Shown piece by piece: positions 42,174 to 51,990 of a stretch of 64,000 nucleotides of DNA. Under the pieces are notes generated by a model. It was not told the origin of the DNA and ran no database searches. It was given only the letters and a program-made list of their open reading frames with translations. Position 1 is the first letter of the stretch. The number at the start of each line of letters is the position of its first letter. The stretch comes from Nothopassalora personata. Its lineage: Eukaryota; Ascomycota; Dothideomycetes; Mycosphaerellales; Mycosphaerellaceae. The stretch is taken from positions 4,712,001 through 4,776,000 of the forward strand of contig CM066292.1 of NCBI GenBank assembly GCA_033816765.1, written 5' to 3'. The position numbers and the translations under genes are program-made.

Positions 42174-43661
42174 TCAATACGTCTTCTCCGGGGCCTCGCC
42201 ACGCCTCTCCCTCTCACAGTCCCTCACTGGAAGCAGAAGATCCTCCTCGGGATCCTCCTTCACATGATCATGCATCATCTTGACTGCCTTGTCAGCGAGA
42301 TACTCGATTCCATTGCCGACCTTCTTCAACACTCGATGTGGCGACGCGGATCGACTGCACCGTCCTGGTCCAGGTTCTGAGTCAGATGAGGAGTAGGGAC
42401 TTGATCGACGTGGTGACAGATAGTTCTTTTCGTATTTGTGCTCAGTCACCGCCAGGCCGTTCTCGAGGTCTTGAATGTGGATGGGTTTGATCAGAGGCGC
42501 TTCATTGAACTGGGATATCGCTGGAAGTGGTGCGGTCCGTGACGAAGAAGCGCTCCTGGGTGGTTCTGGTAGTGGTTTGTTGGTCGTGTTAATGGAAGAC
42601 CTCTGCCGCTTGAGTCTCATGTTGCTCAGCTCGATGCCGAGCCCTATGGCAGTTTCAGTCTCGGTGTGTTCTTGCGACACGTGTCTTCGCGGTCTAAGTC
42701 CTGGCGTGGCCAGGCTGGGTGTATCAGAGCATGTAGTGAAGGCAGCACTGCTAATCTCTTGACTTGTGAATCCGTAGTCACTAGCGTCCTCCACAACTTT
42801 AGCATATTGCTTATTGCCATGATCGCGCGTCTCTTTCTTGCGTAACAAGAACCATGGAGGGAAGTTGGCAAAGTAAAGGAGTATCGAGAGTGACCATAGG
42901 ACCACGAGGATTGCCAGGATGACGTACCATGATATGACATGTGAAGCTGGCAGGTTGGTGTCTATTCGTCGGTCGCCATGGCTGACTGATCTGACGGATA
43001 TAGCAGCAGGTAAAGCGTCTGGAGGGCCTTTTATGGCAGTGTGCTGGTTTTCAATTGTGGTAGCTGTTGCATGTGTAAACCTCGCATGAGAACTGGGTGT
43101 ACCAGTGGTAGATGTCGTGAAGCCAGTCGCCGTGGGTACGTCCATACTCGAGAACTTGGACACGATTCCTTGCTTTGTTCGCCCATCGAGCTCTTCAGCT
43201 GTCGCTGATCCGATGAGCGTGTATATCCCGATAGTGCTGACTTGTGGCTCTTCGCGCCTCAGCTTCTTCGCTTCGTACTTCGCGTCCCGGTCGAGATTCC
43301 AGTATTGTGCCACGAATCTCCCACTCGAAGGAGCCTCCGTCTCGTCGCCAGCTTGTGAGCCCATAGGTGCACTCCTTGCGCCACCACTGGAGACTTTCGC
43401 ATCGCGCTCCCTACGCCAATTCCTCGCATGGTGCTTCGGTACTACCGTCTCTGCATTCTGACCAGTGGAGGCAGCGTTGTTCGCCTCGACCTCCCTTCGA
43501 GAGCGTCCAGCGATTCCTGTACCACCGCCAGTGGCGGCCTCTGCAACCTCCTGTCTACCTCCTCCTCGACGAGCATCGTCAACCTGCGGTCCGCCCTCGA
43601 AATCTCCGGACTCGGCATTGGCTCTCCTAAGGTAAACGGTCCGCTGCGCTGCTGGCGGCAT
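42174..43661 (-). CDS. Single-pass membrane protein of unknown function (5' end uncertain)
   Basis: From the first ATG in frame (43661) the product is 495 aa. An Arg/Glu/Gly-rich N part is followed by a Thr/Ser-rich stretch (about 170-210), one strong membrane helix at about 243-265 (ISWYVILAILVVLWSLSILLYF), a basic stop-transfer LLRKKE and a Ser/Pro-rich cytoplasmic tail of about 220 residues. No domain is recognised. The start is doubtful: upstream, a good acceptor (GCTAACTCTTCTGTTCGACAG at about 43775-43795) leads into a different open frame with its own hydrophobic helix (FTFVAALAIFATQLFLPRLV) that overlaps the first 80 codons. The true mRNA may join this upstream exon to the 495-aa frame through a further intron. 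Confidence 0.6.
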   Translation of the reverse strand: MPPAAQRTVYLRRANAESGDFEGGPQVDDARRGGGRQEVAEAATGGGTGIAGRSRREVEANNAASTGQNAETVVPKHHARNWRRERDAKVSSGGARSAPMGSQAGDETEAPSSGRFVAQYWNLDRDAKYEAKKLRREEPQVSTIGIYTLIGSATAEELDGRTKQGIVSKFSSMDVPTATGFTTSTTGTPSSHARFTHATATTIENQHTAIKGPPDALPAAISVRSVSHGDRRIDTNLPASHVISWYVILAILVVLWSLSILLYFANFPPWFLLRKKETRDHGNKQYAKVVEDASDYGFTSQEISSAAFTTCSDTPSLATPGLRPRRHVSQEHTETETAIGLGIELSNMRLKRQRSSINTTNKPLPEPPRSASSSRTAPLPAISQFNEAPLIKPIHIQDLENGLAVTEHKYEKNYLSPRRSSPYSSSDSEPGPGRCSRSASPHRVLKKVGNGIEYLADKAVKMMHDHVKEDPEEDLLLPVRDCERERRGEAPEKTY

Positions 43662-44140
43662 CTTCTGACTCTCCAATGTGCGATCTTCAGAAATAGCTTG
43701 TCAACAAGTCGTGGTAAGAACAGCTGTGTGGCGAAAATGGCGAGAGCGGCGACAAAAGTGAAGAGTAATGTTTTCCACGCTGTCGAACAGAAGAGTTAGC
43801 TATACTGGAGTGATGAAATGCACTGTTGACTTGGGCATGGTCTCAGTGGTGAAGCAAGCACCTCGTGAAGCGCATGTCTCGAAGATTGATTGATGTCTGA
43901 TGACATTCGATACGTACATTCAATGTGCGGCCGTTCTAGCTCTCGCGTCTTATCGTTCGAGACTTGCATTGGTCTCTGGAGCTTGTGGCGAAGGAGTGGC
44001 GGCGCAGATAGAAATGCGGGATGTGTGTTGTTATGGTGAAGCCGATGAACAGACGCTAGCAAACGCTTTGAATGGTTCACCACAACACCATGGCATTCAG
44101 CTCTGTTCACTTACACTATTCAATACGATGCCTTCAGAGT
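43662..44140 (-). promoter_or_regulatory. Upstream region and possible first exon of the membrane-protein gene
   Basis: It lies between the 3' end of prp45 and the membrane-protein gene, both on the minus strand. It holds the acceptor-like GTTCGACAG and a frame with a transmembrane-like segment that runs into the next gene in another phase. No separate gene is supported. Confidence 0.35.
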
Positions 44141-45907
44141 CTACTCATCGTCGACTCGCGCTTTCTTTCCCCTGCCACCTCCCGAGTCGTCTTCAGCAGC
44201 TCGCTTGCCCGCGGCCTTGCTCGCAGCATCAATCATCGCTTCCACACCGAACGGATCGTCCTTCCTTTCGCGCTCAAACATGACCGGACCACTTCTCGCC
44301 TCAGCAGTCTCCGTGCCCTTAAAGCCCGCCTTAGGCGCCCTGCCCAGCGTATCGAATCTCTTGGTGCCCTGAATCTTCTCGAGTGTCTCATCTCCATCCT
44401 CGTCCTCATCCTCACCTACCGAAGGTCTGTAAATACTGTTCAGCGCATCACGCTCCGCAAAAAGTGGCTTGTCGTAAGGCTGATCTTCATTGAACCCAGC
44501 TGCCATGCCAGACGACTGATTGAACAAGCGCGAGTCGTACATGGCTTCCTTGTTCTGTGTCGGCTTTGCAAGACCAAGTGCCACCTTCTCGCTTACATCG
44601 CGATTCTGCTCCCGCGCCATCATCTGCATTCGTCGTTCGTGGCCCATGTTCTTCTGACGAAGCGCGCGGCGCTCCTCATTGCGCTGATCTGCTCGCTTCT
44701 GCTCGCGCTCTCGGCGATCCCTGTCCCCGCCATTAGCACTGCGGCTGCGCGACCGAGATCGAGACGAGTATGATGATCTTGAGTCGTAAGAAGAGCGGCT
44801 GTCCACAGATCTGCTTCGCGACCTCCCTCGGTCTGAACTTTTCCGAGGTGCTATGGCGGCTTCTCTGTCTGCTCTTGCCTTTTGTGCCAGCTGTCGTAGA
44901 TGCTCCTCCTTAGCCTCCTTCTCCTTCTCAGCCAGACGCTGTTGCATCTTCTGTCTTTGCTGGACCTCCTCTCTCGCGTGCCTGTCTGCAGTATGTAGTG
45001 CTTCTGCAAATTGTGCAAACTTGTCGTTGATGGTCACATCCTGCAAGCCTCGTCCGTCGGCTGCTAATCGCTTGTCCAGAGGAACAGTGTAACCCTTGGG
45101 ATTCTTCCAGTTCGACACAGGCGGGGGTATCTTCCAGGCTTCTTGATCTTCTGCCGTCAACTTGCGCGGCGGGGAGTGCATTACTGGAGGTGGGGGAGAT
45201 CGTGGTCCTGCCGGGACCTTCTTGATCTTGTGCTTAGGCGGCTCCATAGGATCCTGCTGACTCTGCACAATTTTTATGATGCGATCCTGGTTCTTGCTAT
45301 TGTCGCCCATCTGCTTCGCTGGTGTATACCGCACGAATGTTGGCTCTGGCCTCGAAGTGCCCTTAACATTCTTAGGCTTCTGCGCTGCCAATGTGCCATC
45401 CACCAGACTCTGCAGCGCCTTTTGCGTGCGCTCTTTGCTGGCCTGGACCTCTTCCTCGCTCGGCCTCTCTAGACTGATATCGCCCACATCTGCGCGCTGT
45501 CGAAGCGGAATAAGATCTTTGAAGCTGGCATGGACAATACGCTTTTCGCTGTGACCTCTCCTCGCTATCGCATCGTATTTGACCTTTCCCTCGTTGTCCA
45601 CCTGAATTGCTAGAGCATTTGACGAAGAAGGTTGCCCTTTCCTGCCCATGTCTAGCGGGTATTGGGCCATAGGGACTTCGGGAAATGCGCCCCCATCGCC
45701 GTAGTCTTCCGCACTCCGCGGTCGCCATCCAGACCGCTGTCCATATGCTGGTGGCCCGGACCGCTTGACGACTAACTGCTGTGACTCGATATCGGCGGCG
45801 TTGACAACTCGTGGTCCTTTCTGCTGAGTGTGCGTCGGGAGCTCCTCATCTTCGCCGGTGTACTTTGGCTTCGGTAGAGCGTTCGAGAGAGCTAATCGTG
45901 TCGCCAT
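44141..45907 (-). CDS. prp45: Pre-mRNA-splicing factor Prp45 / SNW1 (SKIP), 588 aa
   Basis: SNW/SKIP proteins belong to the Prp19-associated complex of the active spliceosome and help the step-one to step-two change; they act in the nucleus. The single-exon frame starts at ATG with LPKPKYTGEDEE, typical of fungal members. The conserved SNW core spans about residues 170-335, with the family signature SNWKNPKGY at about 264-272 followed by PLDKRLAADGRG. A coiled coil lies at about 310-350, an Arg/Ser-rich stretch at about 355-395, and the C terminus has a basic KKAR end after an acidic run (EDEDEDGDE). Length fits filamentous fungi. It shares a 281-base divergent promoter with yih1. Confidence 0.95.
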   Translation of the reverse strand: MATRLALSNALPKPKYTGEDEELPTHTQQKGPRVVNAADIESQQLVVKRSGPPAYGQRSGWRPRSAEDYGDGGAFPEVPMAQYPLDMGRKGQPSSSNALAIQVDNEGKVKYDAIARRGHSEKRIVHASFKDLIPLRQRADVGDISLERPSEEEVQASKERTQKALQSLVDGTLAAQKPKNVKGTSRPEPTFVRYTPAKQMGDNSKNQDRIIKIVQSQQDPMEPPKHKIKKVPAGPRSPPPPVMHSPPRKLTAEDQEAWKIPPPVSNWKNPKGYTVPLDKRLAADGRGLQDVTINDKFAQFAEALHTADRHAREEVQQRQKMQQRLAEKEKEAKEEHLRQLAQKARADREAAIAPRKSSDRGRSRSRSVDSRSSYDSRSSYSSRSRSRSRSANGGDRDRREREQKRADQRNEERRALRQKNMGHERRMQMMAREQNRDVSEKVALGLAKPTQNKEAMYDSRLFNQSSGMAAGFNEDQPYDKPLFAERDALNSIYRPSVGEDEDEDGDETLEKIQGTKRFDTLGRAPKAGFKGTETAEARSGPVMFERERKDDPFGVEAMIDAASKAAGKRAAEDDSGGGRGKKARVDDE

Positions 45908-46188
45908 GTTGTGTTAGAAATGGAGGAACAAGAAAGCCGTGTCGTTATTCGCTTCTTCACCTCAATCTTGAAGTTTCGCGGGCAAGTTTCGCACGAGTCA
46001 TGCGAGCTTGGCGACAAACATTCACTTTGAGCCGCTCCTCCCTCCTTAACCCAAACAACATCATTTCACGTTATATAGATTTCACGCTCGGTCCCTATGC
46101 TATGATCTTGTGCGCGGTAATGTACTCAGGCACGTGATATCTCCATCTTCCAGCAGGTCCCACAATTCATCAAACCTCCCTCGAAGCA
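45908..46188. promoter_or_regulatory. Shared divergent promoter, prp45 / yih1
   Basis: 281 bases separate the two start codons. The region is CT-rich toward yih1 (CCTCCCTCGAAGCA just before its ATG). No clear TATA box is seen for either gene. Confidence 0.6.
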
Positions 46189-47064
46189 ATGTCAGAAGAG
46201 CTTCGAGATGAGGTAACATCCATCAATTCAATCTACGGCGACGGTACACTCTCTTCAATTGAGCCAAGCATATACAAATTATCGTTGCCAGCTCAGCCTG
46301 ACGTTTCTCTTCGCCTCGAATTCCCCTCAGACTATCCCGATACACCTCCATCAGTCCTTGGCACTCAGCACATAGGAGATGCCATTCCCAAGGGTGAAGG
46401 TACTGCCATATCGGAGCTGGTCCGCGATGTGCTCGCTGAGATCTACACGCCTGGTATACCCAGCATATTCGAGCTCATCGAAACCACTGGTGAGAGGCTT
46501 CAGCAGTTCGGCCTGGACCAAGGCTCAAAGAACGAGGAACAACAAAATGCTCAAACGAACGGTCAGGATCTTAACTACAACTTTGACGACTCGAACACCT
46601 CTGATGAGAGACAGCCTTTGGACGAACTAGGCGATTCGCCACCATGGGCTACTTCGGAGCCAGTTACAGAGAAGAAGTCCGTCTTCATCGCTCGAGCTGC
46701 GCCAGTGTCATCTGCGAACGAGGCAAAGTCTTACTTGGCGCATCTCCTCACTACGGACAAGAAAGTCGCCAAAGCAACCCATAACATCACGGCTTGGCGC
46801 ATTCGAGGAGAGAGTGGCGTGCAGTTTCAAGACTGCGATGATGATGGCGAGGACGCTGCTGGTGGTCGTTTGCTGCATCTGTTAGAGCTGATGTCCGTGT
46901 GGGATGTCATGGTCGTAGTGTCAAGATGGTACGGAGGCGTCAAACTTGGCCCCGACCGCTTCAGACTCATCAACCAATGCGCCAGAGATGCCGTCGTGAA
47001 AGGAGGCTTCGCGGCTGTCGAAGAGGAGAAGAGCACTGGCAAGAAGAAGGGAAAGAGAGGCTGA
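46189..47064 (+). CDS. yih1: Yih1/IMPACT-type regulator of Gcn2, 291 aa
   Basis: IMPACT/Yih1 binds Gcn1 through its RWD domain, competes with the kinase Gcn2 and so dampens eIF2-alpha phosphorylation on amino acid starvation. The frame has no intron. Residues 1-110 form an RWD domain (ELRDEVTSINSIYGDG, FPSDYPDTPPSV, a YPxxxP-type signature). A 45-residue acidic linker follows. Residues about 160-270 are the ancient UPF0029/Impact domain (KSVFIARAAPV, VVVSRWYGGVKLGPDRF). The tail is Lys-rich. The length is slightly above the yeast protein (258 aa). Its start faces prp45 and its end converges on the gene at 48219. Confidence 0.93.
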   Translation: MSEELRDEVTSINSIYGDGTLSSIEPSIYKLSLPAQPDVSLRLEFPSDYPDTPPSVLGTQHIGDAIPKGEGTAISELVRDVLAEIYTPGIPSIFELIETTGERLQQFGLDQGSKNEEQQNAQTNGQDLNYNFDDSNTSDERQPLDELGDSPPWATSEPVTEKKSVFIARAAPVSSANEAKSYLAHLLTTDKKVAKATHNITAWRIRGESGVQFQDCDDDGEDAAGGRLLHLLELMSVWDVMVVVSRWYGGVKLGPDRFRLINQCARDAVVKGGFAAVEEEKSTGKKKGKRG

Positions 47065-48218
47065 TATTAATCAGACGCCTGATTCCTCGGCTATAGGCCA
47101 CAACCGCGAGTCGCAGCCACTTCACACACATCTGATTGGAAGTAGAGGACGATGACCTGATCCTGCAAGTCATGTGCCATTCCCACCGGCGTGACAGCAA
47201 ATTCTTCATTGGCGCCATCTAGCTTGACTGCAAGATCAGCCCAGAGCTCAATCCAAGACATCGACCCCATGATTTTGATAGGTAGATGTCTAACGACCGG
47301 CAGTCGCCTCATCATCGCCATCCCGAGAAACACCCACAACAACCACATCCCAGACGTCGCCAAGGATCCCATCACAAATTCCAGGCCGAACAAAGTTGTT
47401 CACATCACGATCACAAAACTGACAGAACAGCGAAGCACTGCCAGACAATCCGGTATCCGAAACACGAAAAATTGAACGGTCACAAAAGTCTTGTACCGGT
47501 ACATAATTCTCTCACACGCCCGTCAGCACACCACTCGAACTCATTGGAAACCTAGCCAGTGACGTCGCTCCGCTGCGACAGGACTGGGATTCCCTGAGTG
47601 CAAGTATAGAGCACTCCAAATGCTCCAGCGAAGCGCTGTGTTGGCGCTGGCGTTGCGGGTGTATTCCGGTAGTGGTATGCGCGGCTCTTTCAATCCGGAG
47701 AGATTATTAGGGGTTTTGGCGATAGTGTTGACTGTATGTATGTGCGTCTGGGGTAGATTGGGCCTGCCACAGCTTTGCGGTGCGAGATTGCGCCTGGGGA
47801 TTGAGGGCGTGCGTATGTACGCGTAGTCGGGGCACGCGCACTATGACTGACACTTACTGCGCGCGTGTGCCGACGTTGGGGATGGATTGCACTGCGAGCG
47901 ATGAGACGATGTGAATCGAAGGTCGACGTAGAAATGGAGTGGTATCATGCAGTAAGTCGTACTCTTGCTTCGATACAGATATTATCGTCGTACCAGTACA
48001 GAAACATGCCATATCATATGGTCGCTCCAAACTGTCTTCAGCGAGCGTGGGTGTGCTGTCATCAAGATTCGTCTCAACATCTCAATGCAGCTGTAACAAA
48101 ACATCACGGGCCCTCATGGAAAATCTCATCACTTCCATTTTCTCCCATGATAAAAGACGCCTGGCCCTTGCGCCTACGCTAAACATTACAGAAACCGGAA
48201 AACACACATCATCCACAT
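47065..48218. other. Convergent intergenic region, no supported gene
   Basis: A minus-strand open frame at 47091-47393 has a hydrophobic start (MWLLWVFLGMAMM) but opens on TTG, not ATG; I do not call it. The rest holds 3' flanks only. Confidence 0.45.
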
Positions 48219-49376
48219 TTAAGCAACATAAGCGACTGGATTGGAACTTCTGGTAGTCAGCGGCCAGTCACTCGAAAAATCGTCTTGGTCATCCGGAAAG
48301 GGCGGCAGTTCGATTGTCGGTGCTCGCTCGTTCGCCGCACGCGCGATCAGCTTCGGCTTACTGACGCTCGAATAGCGCGGCGATTCCGGCGCCTGCTGTG
48401 TGACCAAAGCGGGTTCCGGGTCTGTTACATCGTCGAGATAGCTTCCGCGTGCTGCATCCTTCGGTATGAAAGTGTCCCAAAATTCCTTGCCGATCCGGTT
48501 TAGACGGAAATTGGACGATAACTTGTTCATGCGCTTCATCGGAAGCTTGAAGGATGATGTGGTGGCAGTCGAGCGTTGACTTGACACTGTGTTCTGCCGC
48601 TTAATGAGACCAACAGATCGCGGCTCAAGGTTTGTGTTTGGTGTTGAGGTTGGGCAGAGTGTTGTTGGTGAGATTGCTCTGGCTGCTTCCAAGAGTGGTA
48701 CATGTCGGGACGCCACGCTTGATCGTCGCCCGACATCAATCGATTGTTCGACGAGTACTGAGCTCGGTGCAGTCGATGCCGGTGAGTTCATCGCTGACGA
48801 GTCTTCTGATGTATGGCGGCTGTCTTGGCTACTTCGGGCACTTTGAACCCGGTCTGTTGACTTGCGCCTAGGACTCGAAAGGCGGCAATGTTGAATGTGC
48901 GCTGGTCGAACCACTCCCCGCCTCGAAGGTATATCAACGAGCTTTGGTAGCGAAACCACTTTCGCCTTGCCAGCTGATTGGATCTTAACGGCTTGCGCTC
49001 GATTACATTGCTGTTCGACCTGGTTGCAGTTTTCTGCAAGGGCCTCTGGTAAGGTGAATTCGCTAATGCCGCTATAGTCTGAGTGTAGACTGCAGCTATC
49101 GTCGTCGATTGGAGAGGCAAATTCCTCCTCAGAGGTATATCCATGTAGGAGCATCGACTTGTCAACCAGATCCGTGATAGCTGCAGGTGCCTTGCCATTC
49201 GAACCCATGCTCTTGGGCGAGTCAAACCAGTAGTCATTGTGTTGATCAACAGCACCAGAGTAGAGATTGTTATGATCGACCATGTTGGGCTCTCGTTGTC
49301 CAAGTTGAAAGTCGAAGTCGAAGGATGGGTTGACAAAGAAATCCTCAATGGGGCGAGAAGCACGGGAATCAGCCAT
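48219..49376 (-). CDS. Unrecognised 385-aa protein, mostly disordered
   Basis: I chose the ATG at 49376 (MADSRASRPIEDFFVNPSF); the frame stays open 95 codons upstream, but that part begins on a non-ATG or less likely Met and is Arg/Cys-rich. The product is Ser-rich and largely without predicted structure. It has an acidic, aromatic N part, a basic centre (SRRGVVRPAHIQHC, SSPRRKSTDRV) and one conserved-looking block near the C terminus (KRMNKLSSNFRLNRIGKEFWDTFIP). No known domain is seen; it could be a regulatory protein. A GA-rich run at 50113-50132, upstream, is a CT run on the coding strand and may mark its transcription start. Confidence 0.65.
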   Translation of the reverse strand: MADSRASRPIEDFFVNPSFDFDFQLGQREPNMVDHNNLYSGAVDQHNDYWFDSPKSMGSNGKAPAAITDLVDKSMLLHGYTSEEEFASPIDDDSCSLHSDYSGISEFTLPEALAENCNQVEQQCNRAQAVKIQSAGKAKVVSLPKLVDIPSRRGVVRPAHIQHCRLSSPRRKSTDRVQSARSSQDSRHTSEDSSAMNSPASTAPSSVLVEQSIDVGRRSSVASRHVPLLEAARAISPTTLCPTSTPNTNLEPRSVGLIKRQNTVSSQRSTATTSSFKLPMKRMNKLSSNFRLNRIGKEFWDTFIPKDAARGSYLDDVTDPEPALVTQQAPESPRYSSVSKPKLIARAANERAPTIELPPFPDDQDDFSSDWPLTTRSSNPVAYVA

Positions 49377-50280
49377 AATAACAGCAAAGACTGCAGGTCC
49401 GCTAAGATGCCCGTCGGTTGACGGTCTCTTTAGAGGTCGAAACCGCCGGATCCAAGGTCCGCCGGGGTGACACGCGAGAATGACGCTGGACGTCGCGATA
49501 TCAGGGACTGTGGAGGAGCTGCAGGATGTAGCAGGGGGTACTTTGATACCTGACTCGGACCCTAGTCGGAAGCCGAATGCCAGAGACGATCGAACTTCGT
49601 CAGGTTTGATGTTGAAGCAGGCAGATCGAGATAGATTGTGGGTAAGTTGGCAGGTCCCCAATGCGAATTCCGTGCGCGACTCCAGCTGAAATGTCAGGCC
49701 GTGGCAGACAGTACGCCACTAGGTGTTCGCTCCCGACTGACAAGCGTACATGCAACGCTGTTTGGTCGCCGGCACGCCGAAGTAGCACAAAATGTCTCAA
49801 GAGCTCGTGGGTGCAACCAGAGGAGCGCAATGTTTGTTGTATCAGCTGTTGGTCCGCCGCGCCCGAAAGTGGCTCGTGCTACAATCAATCAGGCACACCA
49901 TGCGAACGCGCCTAACTCTCGAGAGCAAGTTAACCGCTGACAGGGTGTGGGAGGCGTTGCGGTTTGTCTCAGTTGCTCTCTCTAGTCTTGACTGTTCCTC
50001 TTCCTAGGTGAGCCGGCATAATAGAGGGTGAGCTATGAAGGACGGCTCGAGGCGAATAGCGCATAGCTGAAGTGTGCTACACTTGCGATGCGGCCCGTTG
50101 TTCGGCTCGACAGCGAGGGAGAGAGAGAGAGGTGCTCGAGCCCGCAGAACAGACCCGATCAAAGTCCCAGGCCCCACCATCAATAGATATGCTGTGGTAG
50201 CGGCAGCTTGGCGACTCTTCTAGCGTGGAGAAATCCCTAAGAACACGCGCCGTTGAGACGCCTAACTTCAACTATTGTTA
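49377..50280 (-). promoter_or_regulatory. Upstream region of the 385-aa gene
   Basis: No gene can be supported. A (CT)n run on the minus strand lies at 50113-50132. RIP-type AT-rich DNA starts at about 50281. Confidence 0.4.
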
Positions 50281-51990
50281 AATGGATTGTGTCTACTGTA
50301 AGACATAAGCATTGAACTAATACTAAGGTGTGTATATACGCTACTCTATATCTAGTCTCGTTACTACTATATCTATAATAAACGTGTTCTTTGTATTATT
50401 TAAGTATCTTATTTCTACTAATCTTATTATTACTATTAATAGTACTATATAGAGTAGTAGATAGGTCTATATAGATATTTCTCTTTCTTCTCTATGTTAA
50501 TATCCTATACTAATTTAATTAACCTAATTCTACTACTTTAATATAATTTACCTCTTTCTATAATATAGTTATTACTAAGTAATTCTCTAAGGAGATTACT
50601 TATAATAGTAGCTTCTAGCTAATTTATATATGTACTATATAATTACGTCTAGCTTAGTAAGCTATATATCTCTAGTAATATATTACGTATCTATAATAAG
50701 AGATAAGAATTAGTTTATCTATAACTAGTAGGTTATTAGCGTACTTCTAAGGATGTTAAATAATGCTACTAGTAAGTAGTCTATTAGATAGTAATAGTAG
50801 ACTAGAGACAACCTTAGCTCGTAGTATTAATAATAGCTAAGGAGCGTAAATAGTATAGTACGGTTATAATCTATAAGGCTATACTAAGCCTAGACTCTAC
50901 TAAGAAACGCTTTAGGCTACTATCTATAAGGGCAGCCTATAGCTAACCCTTATATATAATGCGGCTATACCCGGCTTAGTATACCGTATATAACGCGTAT
51001 ACGTATACTAGGAGACACATATAGCGTCTATAGAAGAAAGTAAGCTTTAGTTTATCTACGATTAGAAGATCGTAGGCGTACTATATATTACGACATCCCC
51101 TTATAGCCTTACGGTCCTTATACTATCTTAGTTACTATACCTTAACTCCTTATAGTCTATATATTATAACATTGTCTTAAATTGAAATAGCAACTTCTAT
51201 TAAAAATAGTAGATTATTAGGTTAGAAGATTAAGAGTTAGTAGGGTATATAACCTAGGTATATAATAGAAATAACTAGTCTTAAGACTAGTAAATACTTT
51301 ATAGATATCTTTTATCCTATACTTTTACTAATACTAGTAATGCTATATATATATATATATATACTATTCTATTAGAGTCTTCTTTATTCTTATAAGTTAT
51401 TTCTACATTCTAAATACTAATACTCTATTTTCTATTCTTATATTTTCTACTATCTAATTTAACTATCTAATTTAACTATCTTATCTAAATAGATAATACT
51501 ATATAGTATAGTAATAGATATATACTATAGTATTTATCTTACCAACTTTAATTAAGAGAAGGTAATATCTCTAAGTCTATAGTAATACTATATTCTATAG
51601 CTATAGATTAAGAAGATCTAAGAGTTATAGTATAAGATAATAAAGTATAGTAATAGAACCTTTATTATAACTATCTAGTTAAAGATATATTACTCTTATA
51701 GAAGGTTAATTAGACTTATATAAAGAATATACTAAAGGTAGATAGTATATTATATATTTTTATCTAAGAATTAAAGGTATTCTAAATAATAAGGCTATAG
51801 AGAATTAATTAAAATTATGTAATGCTTAATAGCTACTACCTTAGGCTTACTAGGCTATAGTCTTAGTATACGCTTCTTACAATATATAGCTATAATAATG
51901 ACATATATTATAAGGGAGTAGATAATAATAGTAACTAGTAAGGTAAAAAATATATAGAATTAGCGGTAGTAAGACTACGTAAGCCTTATT
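50281..51990. mobile_element. AT-rich RIP-mutated retrotransposon remnant
   Basis: This 1.7-kb island is much richer in AT than the main block, and both CpG and CpA are low. It contains a degenerate Gypsy-1/2-type LTR end at about 50700-50760 (AAGAATTAGTTTATCTATAACTAG as two adjoining pieces) and a 181-base Gypsy-3 LTR at 50925-51105. A run of (AT)n lies at 51345-51362. No coding frame is left. Confidence 0.7.
50925..51105 (+). repeat. Gypsy-3 family LTR (181 bp), plus orientation
   Basis: It starts TATAAGGGCAGCC and ends CATCCCCTTATA and has the same length as 1947-2127. The next 17 bases (GCCTTACGGTCCTTATA) match the first internal bases of Gypsy-3, so it is a truncated element, not a clean solo LTR. 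Confidence 0.7.

Noticed and set aside
44072..44773. 233-codon plus-strand frame opposite prp45
   Set aside because: Shadow of prp45; Leu/Arg-rich composition from reversed codons.
47091..47393. Hydrophobic minus-strand frame after yih1
   Set aside because: Its start is TTG and the first ATG leaves a short piece; no homologue recognised.
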